A DNA stretch of 59,970 bases from a bacterium. GTDB taxonomy: Bacteria; Krumholzibacteriota; Krumholzibacteriia; LZORAL124-64-63. Within the stretch, counting starts at the first letter, position 1, and each line of letters starts with the position of its first letter. The notes beneath the pieces were generated by a model, which was not told the DNA's origin, did not search any database, and worked only from the letters and a program-made list of their open reading frames with translations. Both the position numbers and the translations under genes were made by a program. The stretch spans positions 1 to 59,970 of the forward strand of contig JAAEOA010000390.1 in assembly GCA_024223715.1 (NCBI GenBank). Reading direction: 5' to 3'. Of this stretch, positions 25,725-34,287 are shown piece by piece.

Positions 25725-26336
25725 ATGGCACTATGGAAGATAACAAAAACTCCTGAAGATTCTTCAGAGCGGCCAGCAATTTTCCTGGACCGTGATGGTG
25801 TTCTGGTGAAAGATTGCCATTACCTTTCAGATCCCGAAAAAGTGGAAATTTTGCCTGGAGTGGTGGAAGCGTTAAAAAAATTTCGTCAGGCGGGTTTTTT
25901 GTTAATCGGAGTTTCAAACCAATCAGGTTTGGGACGGAAAATGATTTCAGAGAATGAGTTTCATAGCGTCATGGTCAAGATGGATGACTTGTTTGAAAAA
26001 GAAAACCTGAGTCTTGATGCTTTCTACTTTTGTCCTCACGCACCCGATGATCATTGTCAATGCCGGAAACCCTTGCCGGGAATGTTGCAGGAAGCGGGAC
26101 AGGATTTTTCCTGGGCGAAAAGCAAGTCCTGGGTCATTGGCGATAAAGAAAGTGATGTTGCCTTGGGACGTCATGCGGACCTTGGGGCGATTCTTGTCAA
26201 GACTGGTTATGGGGAAAAACAAAAAGATGTCGTTGAAAAAAAATGGCAGCGCGACAACCGGGTTTTTGTTGTGGAAGATCTTGCTGCTGCTGTTGAGGTA
26301 ATCTTTGGCAATACGTCAACCGGGACTATGCTGTGA
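25725..26336 (+). CDS. gmhB: D-glycero-D-manno-heptose 1,7-bisphosphate 7-phosphatase (HAD family)
   Basis: A 203-residue HAD phosphatase that makes heptose-1-phosphate for ADP-heptose synthesis. HAD motif I is FLDRDGVL (about residues 20-27), motif II SNQSGLGRK (about 65), the zinc-binding loop CPHAPDDHCQCRKP (about 105-118, giving Cys, His, Cys, Cys) and motif III/IV GDKESDV (about 141). This zinc loop is specific to the GmhB/HisB-N group. ATG 25725 follows the previous stop by one base; the frame is open upstream to 25689. Other heptose genes (gmhA, hldE, hldD) are not in the window. It sits between two GT9 genes, as expected for an LPS core cluster. Confidence 0.9.
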   Translation: MALWKITKTPEDSSERPAIFLDRDGVLVKDCHYLSDPEKVEILPGVVEALKKFRQAGFLLIGVSNQSGLGRKMISENEFHSVMVKMDDLFEKENLSLDAFYFCPHAPDDHCQCRKPLPGMLQEAGQDFSWAKSKSWVIGDKESDVALGRHADLGAILVKTGYGEKQKDVVEKKWQRDNRVFVVEDLAAAVEVIFGNTSTGTML

Positions 26337-27508
26337 GTTGGTCACTCGAGGGGAAGCCTCTCAGGTCCATCCTTGTTTCAAGGTTACGGTATTTGGGTGA
26401 CATAATCATGAGCACTCCAGTTTTGCAAGTCTTGCGGCAAGGTGACCCGGAAATTCATCTGGGTTTTTTGGCTGAAGAAGGGCACGCACAAATCTTGGAT
26501 CAGCATCCCTGGGTTGACCAGATTCACTATCTGAGGACAACCCGCCGCGGGAACGATGCAAGTGCCCGGTCAAAATCAGCTAATACTTCTGGAGCAGACA
26601 GTTATGGAGGATGGACAATGGTCCAGAATCTCCGGTCCGCTGATTATGACTTGGCAGTGGATTTGTTCTTCAACCCTCGCAGTGCCTGGTTGCTGAAGTT
26701 GAGCGGAATTCCCCAACGCATTGGTGGCACCCGGGGCAGCCGGCGGTTTCTTTACACTCATTCTGTTCTGCCCTCCGAATCTCCTGAAGATTTTAGGGGA
26801 TTGATGACCCTTGCTCCTGGAGGAATGGGTGAACACCTGTCTCGGTTGGCCCCCTTGGTTCATGTTGAATCGGGTCTGGGTTTTTTGCAGTGGTTTGAAA
26901 AAGAATTCAAAGGCCAAGCTATGAAACCAGTGTTACCCCTTGAATTTTGGCGGCAGCAATTGAATTCCGATACCGTTCCGGATTCCACAACTATTGAAAA
27001 GAATAATGATTCTTCTGTTGTGGTTCTGGCTCCAGGTGCAACATGGCCCAGCAAAGAGTGGTCCTTAGACCATTGGAGTCAGTTAATTGAGAGAATAATG
27101 CAGGAAACTGACTTGCAAATATGGGTTTTGCAACCACCTTCCTCTCACCAGAATTGGGCAAAACTTTCCCAAAATATTCAACCGGGAAGAGGTCAGATTT
27201 TACCACCCTTGTCTTTGAAAAAGGTGGTGGGGATTCTCAGTCAAAGTTCATTGTTGATCAGTGTTGATGGTGGTATCATGCATTGTGGCGTAGGGTTGGG
27301 TGTGCCAACATTGGGTTTGTTTGGCCCTTCAGATGATACCTTATGGTTTCCTTATGAAAATTCGGGGCCTTTTCGGGTTGTTTCCAACAGGGCTCATTGC
27401 GCTCCCTGCGACCTTCACCAATGCGATCAGTTCATTTGTCTGCCGGAACTTGGCGTCGAAGCGGTGCTCAATTCTGGTTTGGAACTATTGAAATCCGGGA
27501 GAGGGTAA
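26333..27508 (+). CDS. Glycosyltransferase family 9 (heptosyltransferase-like)
   Basis: A 391-residue GT9 enzyme. The acceptor-side loop VSRLRYLGDIIMSTPVLQVL is at residues 15-34. VVVLAPGATWPSKEWSLDHW (about residue 226) opens the donor domain, and SLLISVDGGIMHCGVGLGVPTLGLFGP (about 305; key part VDGGIMH) forms the nucleotide-sugar site. The tail AHCAPCDLHQCDQFIC is Cys-rich as in WaaF. The GTG start at 26333 overlaps the gmhB stop (GTGA), so translation is coupled. The linkage made is unknown. An extra segment of about 20 residues, rich in Ser, near residue 75 is unusual for the family. Confidence 0.85.
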   Translation: MSWSLEGKPLRSILVSRLRYLGDIIMSTPVLQVLRQGDPEIHLGFLAEEGHAQILDQHPWVDQIHYLRTTRRGNDASARSKSANTSGADSYGGWTMVQNLRSADYDLAVDLFFNPRSAWLLKLSGIPQRIGGTRGSRRFLYTHSVLPSESPEDFRGLMTLAPGGMGEHLSRLAPLVHVESGLGFLQWFEKEFKGQAMKPVLPLEFWRQQLNSDTVPDSTTIEKNNDSSVVVLAPGATWPSKEWSLDHWSQLIERIMQETDLQIWVLQPPSSHQNWAKLSQNIQPGRGQILPPLSLKKVVGILSQSSLLISVDGGIMHCGVGLGVPTLGLFGPSDDTLWFPYENSGPFRVVSNRAHCAPCDLHQCDQFICLPELGVEAVLNSGLELLKSGRG

Positions 27509-27521
27509 AGACAGGCGGACC

Positions 27522-28628
27522 ATGTTCAACCGTTTTCATCAGATCGATAGAATTCTTTTGATCAGACGCAAAGCACTGGGCGATTGCCTGGTCTCTTTGC
27601 CTGGGGCCAGAGAATTGCAGCGGATTTATCCCCACGCAAAAATTGACATGATTATTGATGCTCCTTTTGCGCCATTATTGAGTCTTCTTGCTCCTGATAT
27701 TTGTATTATTCCCTGGAGTAATAAAAATGTTTCTATTCTGGATTCTTTGAAGTGGTACCAAAAATTGTGGTCAAAAAATTATGATTTGGTCATTGATTGG
27801 TTGGGAAACCCTCGCACCGCTCTTTGGGCTGCTGCAACCGGGGCTCGCTTTAGAATAGGATACGATCTGCCTCGCCGCCGATGGGCCTACAATCTGGTTT
27901 CTCCACGCAACAAATCAGCAGCAACTCAACTGCAAAGTTTTGCCGGGGAGGCTTTTCTGGATCCCTTAAGAACTTTGGGTTTGAATCCGGAATCATGGGG
28001 CAGGCAAATTCAATCCTTCCAGTGCCCTGCTTTGCCTTCAAGTGAAATGAACACAAAGTATCGGACCTGGCGGGACAATTGGTTACCTGAATCCGGCGTG
28101 AAAATTGCTTTAATGATGAGTGCCACCTGGCCTGCCAAAGCTTGGCCGGTGAAGCAGGTTTTCCAATTGATGAATCAATTGATCTCCCTAAATTACAACC
28201 CACTTTTTATCCCTGGCCCGGGTGATGAAAAAATGGAGAATATTCTTAAAACCCGATTCAAATCTGAGTTTGGGTCCTTGGATTTAAATGACTTTTTTGC
28301 CCCCCCAACAACCTTAATTGAATTAGCTGATCTCCTATCCCATTGTCAGGTTTTTGCTGGTACTGATTGTGGCGGACGACATCTTGCAGCTGTTATGGGT
28401 TTGCCCACAGTAACGGTTTTTGGACCAACCGATTCAGAAGGTTGGAACCTGAACAGCCCTCGCTTTGTTTCTGTTCAAAAGGATTTGGATTGTTTGGGTT
28501 GCGATTACAAAATCTGCCCTCTGCCCGGACATCCCTGTATGGAAAAAGTGTCAGCTCACGAGGTTGTCACAGGTTTGCAGAGAGTCTTGCAATTGAAGGA
28601 AAGGCAATCCGATGGCCGGAATAACTAA
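27522..28628 (+). CDS. Glycosyltransferase family 9 (heptosyltransferase-like)
   Basis: A 368-residue GT9 enzyme, the fourth in the run. It begins with DRILLIRRKALGDCLVSLPG (about residues 6-25), has IALMMSATWPAKAWPVKQVF at about 192, and carries the donor site CQVFAGTDCGGRHLAAVMGLPTVTVFGP (about 280; key part GTDCGGRHLA). Cysteines in the tail (CLGCDYKICPLPGHPC) match those of the upstream paralogues, so the set may have arisen by duplication. ATG 27522 is 13 bp after the previous stop. The DUF3108 gene overlaps its end by 17 bp. Confidence 0.85.
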   Translation: MFNRFHQIDRILLIRRKALGDCLVSLPGARELQRIYPHAKIDMIIDAPFAPLLSLLAPDICIIPWSNKNVSILDSLKWYQKLWSKNYDLVIDWLGNPRTALWAAATGARFRIGYDLPRRRWAYNLVSPRNKSAATQLQSFAGEAFLDPLRTLGLNPESWGRQIQSFQCPALPSSEMNTKYRTWRDNWLPESGVKIALMMSATWPAKAWPVKQVFQLMNQLISLNYNPLFIPGPGDEKMENILKTRFKSEFGSLDLNDFFAPPTTLIELADLLSHCQVFAGTDCGGRHLAAVMGLPTVTVFGPTDSEGWNLNSPRFVSVQKDLDCLGCDYKICPLPGHPCMEKVSAHEVVTGLQRVLQLKERQSDGRNN

Positions 28629-29412
28629 AAATTCTGTTTTTTTGATGGTCATTTTTTGGGGTTTTTTGGGGGGAGCAACTTCCGGAATCGTTCTTGCCGA
28701 AAATGAGCCTTTGCCCAACCGTGCCATTGCTTTTGGTCCCGGGGAAAAAATGGTTTTCTCCATCGGTTATGGATTGGTCAATGCTGGTGAAGCTTCTGTG
28801 GAAGTATTGGGACTTACGGAATACCAGGGACGGACCTGTTATCATTTCCAAAGCAAGGCCAATAGCAATCAATTTTTTTCGTCTGTTTACAAGGTCCGGG
28901 ATAAAATTGTCAGCTATATGGATGTTGAAAAATTTTACAGTCGATATTTTTATAAAAGGCTTCGTGAAGGTGATTACCGAAAGAGCGTTGAGATCAGTTT
29001 TGACCATGAAAAGGAGGTGGCGTACTACGCCAATGGGAAGGAGTATCCCACCTCCCGTGGGGTTCTTGATGTCCTGGCCGCTGGATATTTTGTCAGAACT
29101 CTGGAATTGGTTGAGGGAGCAGTGTATGATGTTCCTGCTCACAGTTCTCGCAAAACCTACGATTTGAAGGTGTATGTTCACGGTAAAGAGACTATCGAAG
29201 TTGAAGCGGGAATTTTTGAGTGTTTTGTCGTGGAGCCAATTATGCAGGGCGAAGGCCTTTTTAAGCATGAAGGTAAACTGACCATCTATTTATCCGATGA
29301 TCAGTACCATGTTCCAGTCCTAGTAAAAGCCAAGGTCCCAGTTGGATCTATAAAAGTTGAATTGAAATCTTTTCAACCCGGCCGACCTATCTCGAAAGAC
29401 GATATGAAATAA
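28612..29412 (+). CDS. DUF3108 family exported protein
   Basis: A 266-residue protein with an N-terminal signal peptide (hydrophobic stretch about residues 8-28, cleavage near AEN) and a beta-rich body typical of DUF3108: FGPGEKMVFSIGYGLVNAGE near residue 40, then KVRDKIVSYMD and a strand-rich C-terminus. DUF3108 proteins are periplasmic and found across Gram-negative bacteria; their molecular role is not settled. ATG 28612 overlaps the GT9 gene, with AAGGAAAGG seven bases upstream. Its place between LPS transferase genes and a GT39-type enzyme suggests a role in envelope glycan assembly, which is inferred only from position. Confidence 0.8.
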   Translation: MAGITKNSVFLMVIFWGFLGGATSGIVLAENEPLPNRAIAFGPGEKMVFSIGYGLVNAGEASVEVLGLTEYQGRTCYHFQSKANSNQFFSSVYKVRDKIVSYMDVEKFYSRYFYKRLREGDYRKSVEISFDHEKEVAYYANGKEYPTSRGVLDVLAAGYFVRTLELVEGAVYDVPAHSSRKTYDLKVYVHGKETIEVEAGIFECFVVEPIMQGEGLFKHEGKLTIYLSDDQYHVPVLVKAKVPVGSIKVELKSFQPGRPISKDDMK

Positions 29413-30990
29413 ATGCAGTTGCATTCAGACAGTAGAGCCTACGTGCCCCACAAAAACTGGCTTCAGGATGAAGACTCGTCTGATGCTCATCCAGGATGGA
29501 ATTTTATCCTCCTGGTAACTGTACTGGCAACAATATTGCGCTTTTACCGTCTAGATGGTCAATCCCTATGGGTTGATGAAATACTGACCTGGAACATGAT
29601 CCGCCCTCGGGAAGACATCCATTTATGGACTCAGGTATGGGACTCCATTCAAGCACCATTGTATTTGCTCTTTGTCTGGCCACTAATGCGAATTTCTGAA
29701 ACGGAATTCATGATGAGATTACCCTCTGCCGTGGCTGGGGTTTTAACCATTCCGGTATTTGCAACTTTGCTCAGTCGGTTGGTTGATGTTCGGGCTGCCC
29801 GGTTGGGAACTCTGTTATTGGCCGTTAGCCCTTTTCATGTCTGGTATAGCCAAGAGGGCCGAGGATATTCTTTTCTTGTATTCTTTGTTGTTTTATTGTC
29901 CCTGATATTCCTGGAAATGATGACAAAAGGCCCCAAAGGGCTTCTGGCCTTTGCCTTTGCTCTTACCGGGGCGGCAGCCATTCTGAGTAACATGTCCGCT
30001 CTGTTTTTGATTTTTGCCATGGGGGTTTCACTTCTAATTTTAAATCGCCCTCAAGGCAGTAAAGAATGGGTGTTGTGGGCTTTGGCTCTTGCCGGGGCGG
30101 TCCTTTTGGCTTCACCCTGGATTTTAAAGGCCAGTGGCATTTGGGCCATTGATAGAATAGTGCCCGGGGCAGATACTGGTGTTTCTCTGCGTGGGGAGTC
30201 CACTTTTTCCCCTATGGCCATTCCCTATTCATTTTTTACATTTTTCTTTGGTTACAGTTTTGGCCCTTCCTTGCGGGAATTGCATCAACCTGATCGTTTG
30301 GCTGTTCTTCGTGCGTACTTGCCCTGGTTGGTCCTGGGTGCCATTCCTGTCTTTCTGGGATTGTTGTCATCGTTAAGGCATTTGGGTTCCAAGCGGCTTT
30401 TCCTTTTGGTTTTTGTGTCTGTTCCTTTGGCTATTTTAGTTCTTTTGGCGGTTAGAAATATTAAACCCTGGAATCCACGATATTTGTCGGTCATTTTTCC
30501 TTTTCTGGTTTTGCTTCTGGCACTGGGGGTGACCCGGCTTCCAGGTTCCTGGAGCCGGGGGATATCAATTCTGATGATTGTTCTGTCCTTTTGGGCTTTA
30601 TCGGGCCACTATTGGAACGCGCGTTACAGCAAAGCCGATGTACGGCAGGCTGTGTCTTTCGTTCAATCAGGTAATGTAAAAGAGGATCCGATTCTTGTCC
30701 CTGTCGTTACGGGAGTTTATAGATTTTATGATAATAGTACCACTGAACTTGTAAGTACTTATGGTGAAGGAATACTGAATTCGGATTCTCAGACTCAGGA
30801 GTTCTTTGATCGAAAATTGTCGCAGTTTGATAGTTTTTGGTTGGTCTCCAGCCGAGAATGGTTTTTCGATCCCAAGGGGTTATTGCCTGTCTTACTCAGC
30901 CGGTCCGGAAATTTGACTCTGGAAGAAGACTTGCCTGGCGTAAAAATTTATCATTGGACGGCACCGAAAACCCAACGGGGGCGGCCATGA
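29413..30990 (+). CDS. GT39/ArnT-like dolichyl- or undecaprenyl-phosphate-sugar transferase, membrane protein
   Basis: A 525-residue integral membrane glycosyltransferase of the GT-C fold (PMT/ArnT clan) with about ten to twelve helices. The first periplasmic loop has SLWVDEILTWNMIRPREDI, with the catalytic-type Asp-Glu after helix 1 (about residues 54-60). SPFHVWYSQEGRGYSFLVFF (about 138-157) is the second conserved element of the family. It moves a sugar from a lipid-phosphate carrier to a lipid or protein acceptor on the periplasmic side. ATG 29413 abuts the previous stop. Its stop overlaps the next start (ATGA). The last 120 residues are a soluble periplasmic-like region. Confidence 0.85.
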   Translation: MQLHSDSRAYVPHKNWLQDEDSSDAHPGWNFILLVTVLATILRFYRLDGQSLWVDEILTWNMIRPREDIHLWTQVWDSIQAPLYLLFVWPLMRISETEFMMRLPSAVAGVLTIPVFATLLSRLVDVRAARLGTLLLAVSPFHVWYSQEGRGYSFLVFFVVLLSLIFLEMMTKGPKGLLAFAFALTGAAAILSNMSALFLIFAMGVSLLILNRPQGSKEWVLWALALAGAVLLASPWILKASGIWAIDRIVPGADTGVSLRGESTFSPMAIPYSFFTFFFGYSFGPSLRELHQPDRLAVLRAYLPWLVLGAIPVFLGLLSSLRHLGSKRLFLLVFVSVPLAILVLLAVRNIKPWNPRYLSVIFPFLVLLLALGVTRLPGSWSRGISILMIVLSFWALSGHYWNARYSKADVRQAVSFVQSGNVKEDPILVPVVTGVYRFYDNSTTELVSTYGEGILNSDSQTQEFFDRKLSQFDSFWLVSSREWFFDPKGLLPVLLSRSGNLTLEEDLPGVKIYHWTAPKTQRGRP

Positions 30991-31676
30991 GCTCAGAGAA
31001 TTATTACGGATCAAAAGAGAATTTCCACAAATTCGCCCGCCAATCCAGTGATGATATTGCCTTGGATGATAGCTGGGTGTATTGTTTTCTGAAGAGGGCT
31101 TTTGACCTAATGGCCGCCGCCGGTGGCCTGTTGCTATTGTTGCCACTGTTCCCGTTTATTGTTTTTCTCATTAAGCTTGAGAGCAAAGGCCCTATCTTTT
31201 TTCAACAGACCAGAGTGGGGTATAAGGGGCAACTTTTTGGTTGTAATAAATTTCGCTCCATGTTTATCGATGCCGAAGAACGGAAAAATGAACTGGCTCA
31301 TTTGAACGAAGCCACCGGAGCGGCTTTTAAAATCAAAGATGACCCAAGAATTACCGGCGTAGGACGCTTTCTTAGACGCAGCAGTCTCGATGAATTCCCC
31401 CAACTGTTGAACATCCTTAAAGGGGACATGAGCGTTATCGGGCCCCGCCCTCAAATTCCTTCAGAAGTTGCTGACTATACACCAGAGCATGCCCAACGGC
31501 TTCACGTGAAACCTGGTCTGACATGCTTGTGGCAGGTTTCCGGCCGCAGTCATCTCGACTTTCAGGAATGGATGGAACTGGACCGCGAATATGTTGAAAA
31601 ACGAAATATCCTTTTTGATTTGAAGATTCTGGCGCGGACCCTGCCTGCAGTCATTGAAAGAAAAGGTGCCTATTGA
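30987..31676 (+). CDS. Bacterial sugar transferase (polyprenyl-phosphate glycosyl-1-phosphate transferase, WbaP/PglC type)
   Basis: A 229-residue monotopic enzyme that primes glycan synthesis by transferring a hexose-1-phosphate to undecaprenyl phosphate. One hydrophobic hairpin-type segment (GGLLLLLPLFPFIVFLIKL, about residues 38-56) precedes the catalytic domain with KFRSM, the Asp-Glu pair in SSLDEFPQLLNILKGDMS, the GPRPQ motif and VKPGLTCLWQVSGRS. It lacks the long N-terminal membrane domain of full WbaP. ATG 30987 overlaps the GT39-like stop; the frame remains open to 30837 upstream. It is a second priming enzyme in the window besides the WecA-like one at 4561, suggesting two separate glycan pathways. 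Confidence 0.92.
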   Translation: MSSENYYGSKENFHKFARQSSDDIALDDSWVYCFLKRAFDLMAAAGGLLLLLPLFPFIVFLIKLESKGPIFFQQTRVGYKGQLFGCNKFRSMFIDAEERKNELAHLNEATGAAFKIKDDPRITGVGRFLRRSSLDEFPQLLNILKGDMSVIGPRPQIPSEVADYTPEHAQRLHVKPGLTCLWQVSGRSHLDFQEWMELDREYVEKRNILFDLKILARTLPAVIERKGAY

Positions 31677-32053
31677 ACATCCTGGGAATTGGAACTGACA
31701 TTGTTTCGGTGAAACGAATTGCCGATCTTGTGGACCGTCATGGGGACCGCTTCCTGAATAGGTGCTTCCAACTTGAGGAAATTCGATATTGCCAAAGCAA
31801 ACCGGTCTCAATGGCGGCTTCCTTAGCGGGTCGTTGGGCCGCAAAAGAAGCTTTTTTGAAAGCACTTGGTAGACAGGTTACCCACATTCCTTATGGTGAA
31901 ATAGAAGTCATTCGTTCCAAAACCGGTCCGGTTAGTTTGAAATTGCATGGGCGTGCAGCTGACGCTTTGGATTTGATGGGGGGGCGGGTTTGTTTTTTGA
32001 CCATCAGTCATGAAAAAAACTTCGCCATAGCCACAGTAATAGTTTCCCATTAG
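31673..32053 (+). CDS. acpS: Holo-[acyl-carrier-protein] synthase
   Basis: A 126-residue AcpS that attaches the 4'-phosphopantetheine of CoA to acyl carrier protein. The metal-binding GIGTDIVSVKRI begins at residue 5 and the second motif GRWAAKEAFLKALG lies near residue 53, with SHEKNFAIATVIV at the end. The length is typical. The TTG start overlaps the upstream stop (TTGA), so it is translationally coupled to the sugar transferase. The TAG stop (32051-32053) shares its last base with the first base of an insertion sequence; without the element the junction would read TAA, so the protein end would be unchanged. Confidence 0.95.
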   Translation: MNILGIGTDIVSVKRIADLVDRHGDRFLNRCFQLEEIRYCQSKPVSMAASLAGRWAAKEAFLKALGRQVTHIPYGEIEVIRSKTGPVSLKLHGRAADALDLMGGRVCFLTISHEKNFAIATVIVSH

Positions 32054-32074
32054 TTGTGCCGGGGAGAATGTTGC
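32053..32074 (+). repeat. Left terminal inverted repeat of the insertion sequence
   Basis: 22 bp beginning GTTGTGCCGGGG and ending GAATGTTGC. Its first base is the last base of the acpS TAG stop codon. Its partner is at 33245-33266. Confidence 0.9.
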
Positions 32075-32101
32075 TGGCTTAAATTATGCAATTCCTTCTG
32101 C

Positions 32102-33211
32102 ATGACATATTTGAAATATCCCCCAAAAGGCTGGCAGCCTCCGTTCTGCCCGAACGGGAACTGCAAGTTCCACAATCAGTTAATGAATCAGTGGCGCTAT
32201 AAAGAATTCGGATCATACTATCGTTCTACTGACAACCGTAGGGTTCAACGATATCAATGCCTGTCATGCAAACGCACCTTCTCCACTCAAACATTTTCCA
32301 CAACGTACTGGCAAAAACTGCCTGACATGGATGAGCAGATCTTCCTTAAAACCGTCAATGGGATGGCAAATCGACAGATAGCCAGAGATTTGGAAATCGA
32401 TCCAGTAACTGTCGATCACAAGTTGGCCCGGTTAGGTAGGCATTGCCTTCTTTTCCTTACACAAATGCTAGAACATGCAAAGCCAGCAAATGAAATAGTG
32501 TATGACGGTTTGGAAACTTTCGAATTCAGTCAGTTTTTCCCCTACCACCATAACTTGGCTATTGAGAAAAACACTGATTTTGTACTTTTCTTTAATGACA
32601 GTGAGTTACGGCGAAAAGGTGTTATGACAAAGGCACAAAAACCACGTCGGGCTGAATTAGAAGAGCTATTGGGCAAACCCGACCCCAAAGCCATTAGAAA
32701 ATCTACTGAAGAAATGTTGGATGTGACTATCCAAGGGCAGGGAAAAGTGATTTTGTATACTGACGAGCACAAGCAATACATCAATCCAATCCGGAAATAC
32801 CAGGGCCAGGTAATACACGAGGTTACTTCAAGTAAAGATTGTCGTGACCACAATAACAACCTGTGGGAGATTAATTTATTCGACATGCTTCTAAGGCATA
32901 GTAGTAAAAACCATACTCGAGAAACGATTGCCTTCTCCAAACGCAGGCAAGCGGCATCGGAGCGATTGGCTATTTTTGCGGTTTATCGGAATTTTTTGCT
33001 CGGTCGTCGCCAGAAAAATCGCTGGAGTCCGACTCCGGCAATGGCTCGCGGGTTATTGGACAGGAAGTTGTCGGTGTCAGATGTTCTTGAAGGGCGGTTG
33101 TTTGTACGACACTTCGTGTTACCGGTAAGTTGGGATGAATACTATTGGCGGAGGGTGTCTACTCGAATAATAAAAAACGAACGGTGCCATAATTTAGTTT
33201 ATGCAGAGTGA
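32102..33211 (+). CDS. Transposase with N-terminal zinc ribbon (IS1/IS1595-like DDE type)
   Basis: A 369-residue transposase. A zinc-binding N-terminus has CPNGNC (about residue 16) and YQCLSCKRTFSTQTFS (about 55), the latter typical of IS1- and IS1595-type InsA/zinc-ribbon segments. A helix-turn-helix follows (NGMANRQIARDLEIDPVTVDHKL). The catalytic core shows Asp in EIVYDGLETFEF, Asp in VILYTDEHKQYI and a terminal helix HTRETIAFSKRRQAASERLAIF with Glu candidates. The ORF is open from 32054, but ATG 32102 lies inside the left end and gives a sensible N-terminus. No frameshift or stop is present, so the element may be active. The family assignment is by motif only. Confidence 0.8.
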   Translation: MTYLKYPPKGWQPPFCPNGNCKFHNQLMNQWRYKEFGSYYRSTDNRRVQRYQCLSCKRTFSTQTFSTTYWQKLPDMDEQIFLKTVNGMANRQIARDLEIDPVTVDHKLARLGRHCLLFLTQMLEHAKPANEIVYDGLETFEFSQFFPYHHNLAIEKNTDFVLFFNDSELRRKGVMTKAQKPRRAELEELLGKPDPKAIRKSTEEMLDVTIQGQGKVILYTDEHKQYINPIRKYQGQVIHEVTSSKDCRDHNNNLWEINLFDMLLRHSSKNHTRETIAFSKRRQAASERLAIFAVYRNFLLGRRQKNRWSPTPAMARGLLDRKLSVSDVLEGRLFVRHFVLPVSWDEYYWRRVSTRIIKNERCHNLVYAE

Positions 33212-33244
33212 TCTCAAATTGAGAAATGGAGATTTTCAGAGTTG

Positions 33245-33266
33245 GCAACATTCTCCACGGCACAAC
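33245..33266 (-). repeat. Right terminal inverted repeat of the insertion sequence
   Basis: Reverse complement of the left end with a single mismatch. It lies 33 bp after the transposase stop codon. Phage attachment or CRISPR features are not associated with it. Confidence 0.9.
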
Positions 33267-33350
33267 AAAAAGGGTTGGTTGAGGTTTGGGGATGTGTTAA
33301 ATTGTTTATTCCAATAAAGTAGCCATCCCAATCCGAGGTCCCATCAGAAA

Positions 33351-34262
33351 ATGAATTTGGATTATTTGATTATCGACGTGTTCACCTCTGAACCTTTTGG
33401 TGGCAGTCGACTCAATTTGTTTCTCCGTGGTGATACTGTCCCAGAATCTTTAATGCAGAAATTGGCATTGGAGATGGGGTGTGGTGAAACCGCTTTTGTG
33501 GTCCCTGCCCGTAGTGGAGGGAGCAACCGCGCTGGATTGCGTGTTTTTACTCCTGCAGCGGAAATCCCCTTTGCCGGCCACTCGGTTCTGGGTGCCACGT
33601 TCGCCATGGATTACCTTCAGAAAAGGGAAAGCGGCGAAAAAACAGAAGATTTTGTCTGGGAATTGGAAGCTGGGAATTATGTTGTTCACACCCGCGATGA
33701 TGAGGATGGCCGAATTTATAGCTTGCAGCAGGATTCGCCGGACTTTTTGGGACAGTACTTCCACCGGCGTAAAGTAGCATCCACTTTGGGGCTTGCTGAA
33801 AATGAAATAACCATCACAGGTTTGCCCTGCGAAGTGATTTCTACAGGCCTTCCTATTCATATTGTTCCGGTGGACAGCCTGGAAACCATGGAGAGAATCA
33901 ATCTTCGCCGCCGGGATGCCGATTCCATCGCAGCAGACCTTGGTTTTGGCGATTTGTATGTTTTTACCTGCGAAACCATAAATGAAGAAAGCACTGTGCA
34001 TTGCCGCATGTTTGCACCTCATTTTGGCATCCCGGAAGATCCCGCCAGTGGATCTGCATCAGGGGCCCTGGTTGCTTATCTGGTTAAACATCGCCTTGTA
34101 AAATTGAGCTCTAATATTACTGTTATCTGCGAACAGGGGCTGGAAATGGGCCGCCCGAGCCGTATTATTGCCCAGGCTGAAGTGGTTAACGGCAAAGCTC
34201 GCAACATAACCGTCGGTGGTAGTTGTGTCCTGGTTGGAAATGGGACCATTCTGAGTCCCTGA
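33351..34262 (+). CDS. PhzF family isomerase/epimerase-like protein
   Basis: A 303-residue protein of the PhzF/diaminopimelate epimerase-like fold: two similar alpha-beta halves. The N-terminal half contains the catalytic Glu in GCGETAFVVP (about residues 44-53) and FTPAAEIPFAGHSVLGA (about 64-80). The second half has EDPASGSASGALVAYLVKH (about residue 227), the other substrate-phosphate-type loop. The common N-terminal FxGNP is GGSRLN here. PhzF itself isomerises a phenazine precursor, but most homologues have unknown substrates and no phenazine genes are present. It starts at ATG 33351, 84 bp after the insertion sequence, which may have cut it off from the upstream operon. Confidence 0.88.
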   Translation: MNLDYLIIDVFTSEPFGGSRLNLFLRGDTVPESLMQKLALEMGCGETAFVVPARSGGSNRAGLRVFTPAAEIPFAGHSVLGATFAMDYLQKRESGEKTEDFVWELEAGNYVVHTRDDEDGRIYSLQQDSPDFLGQYFHRRKVASTLGLAENEITITGLPCEVISTGLPIHIVPVDSLETMERINLRRRDADSIAADLGFGDLYVFTCETINEESTVHCRMFAPHFGIPEDPASGSASGALVAYLVKHRLVKLSSNITVICEQGLEMGRPSRIIAQAEVVNGKARNITVGGSCVLVGNGTILSP

Positions 34263-34287
34263 GAGAATCTCAATCTTGTCAATAGTT

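Larger units (their letters stand above)
32053..33266 (+). mobile_element. Complete insertion sequence with 22-bp terminal inverted repeats
   Basis: A 1214-bp element bounded by inverted repeats at 32053-32074 and 33245-33266 that match at 21 of 22 positions: both ends read GTTGTGCC inward and end AGAATGTTGC, with G versus T at position 10. It contains a single transposase ORF in good condition. No direct repeat of target sequence is evident: the eight bases before it are TCCCATTA and those after it AAAAAGGG. The element begins exactly at the end of acpS and may have replaced a terminator or promoter. Confidence 0.9.
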
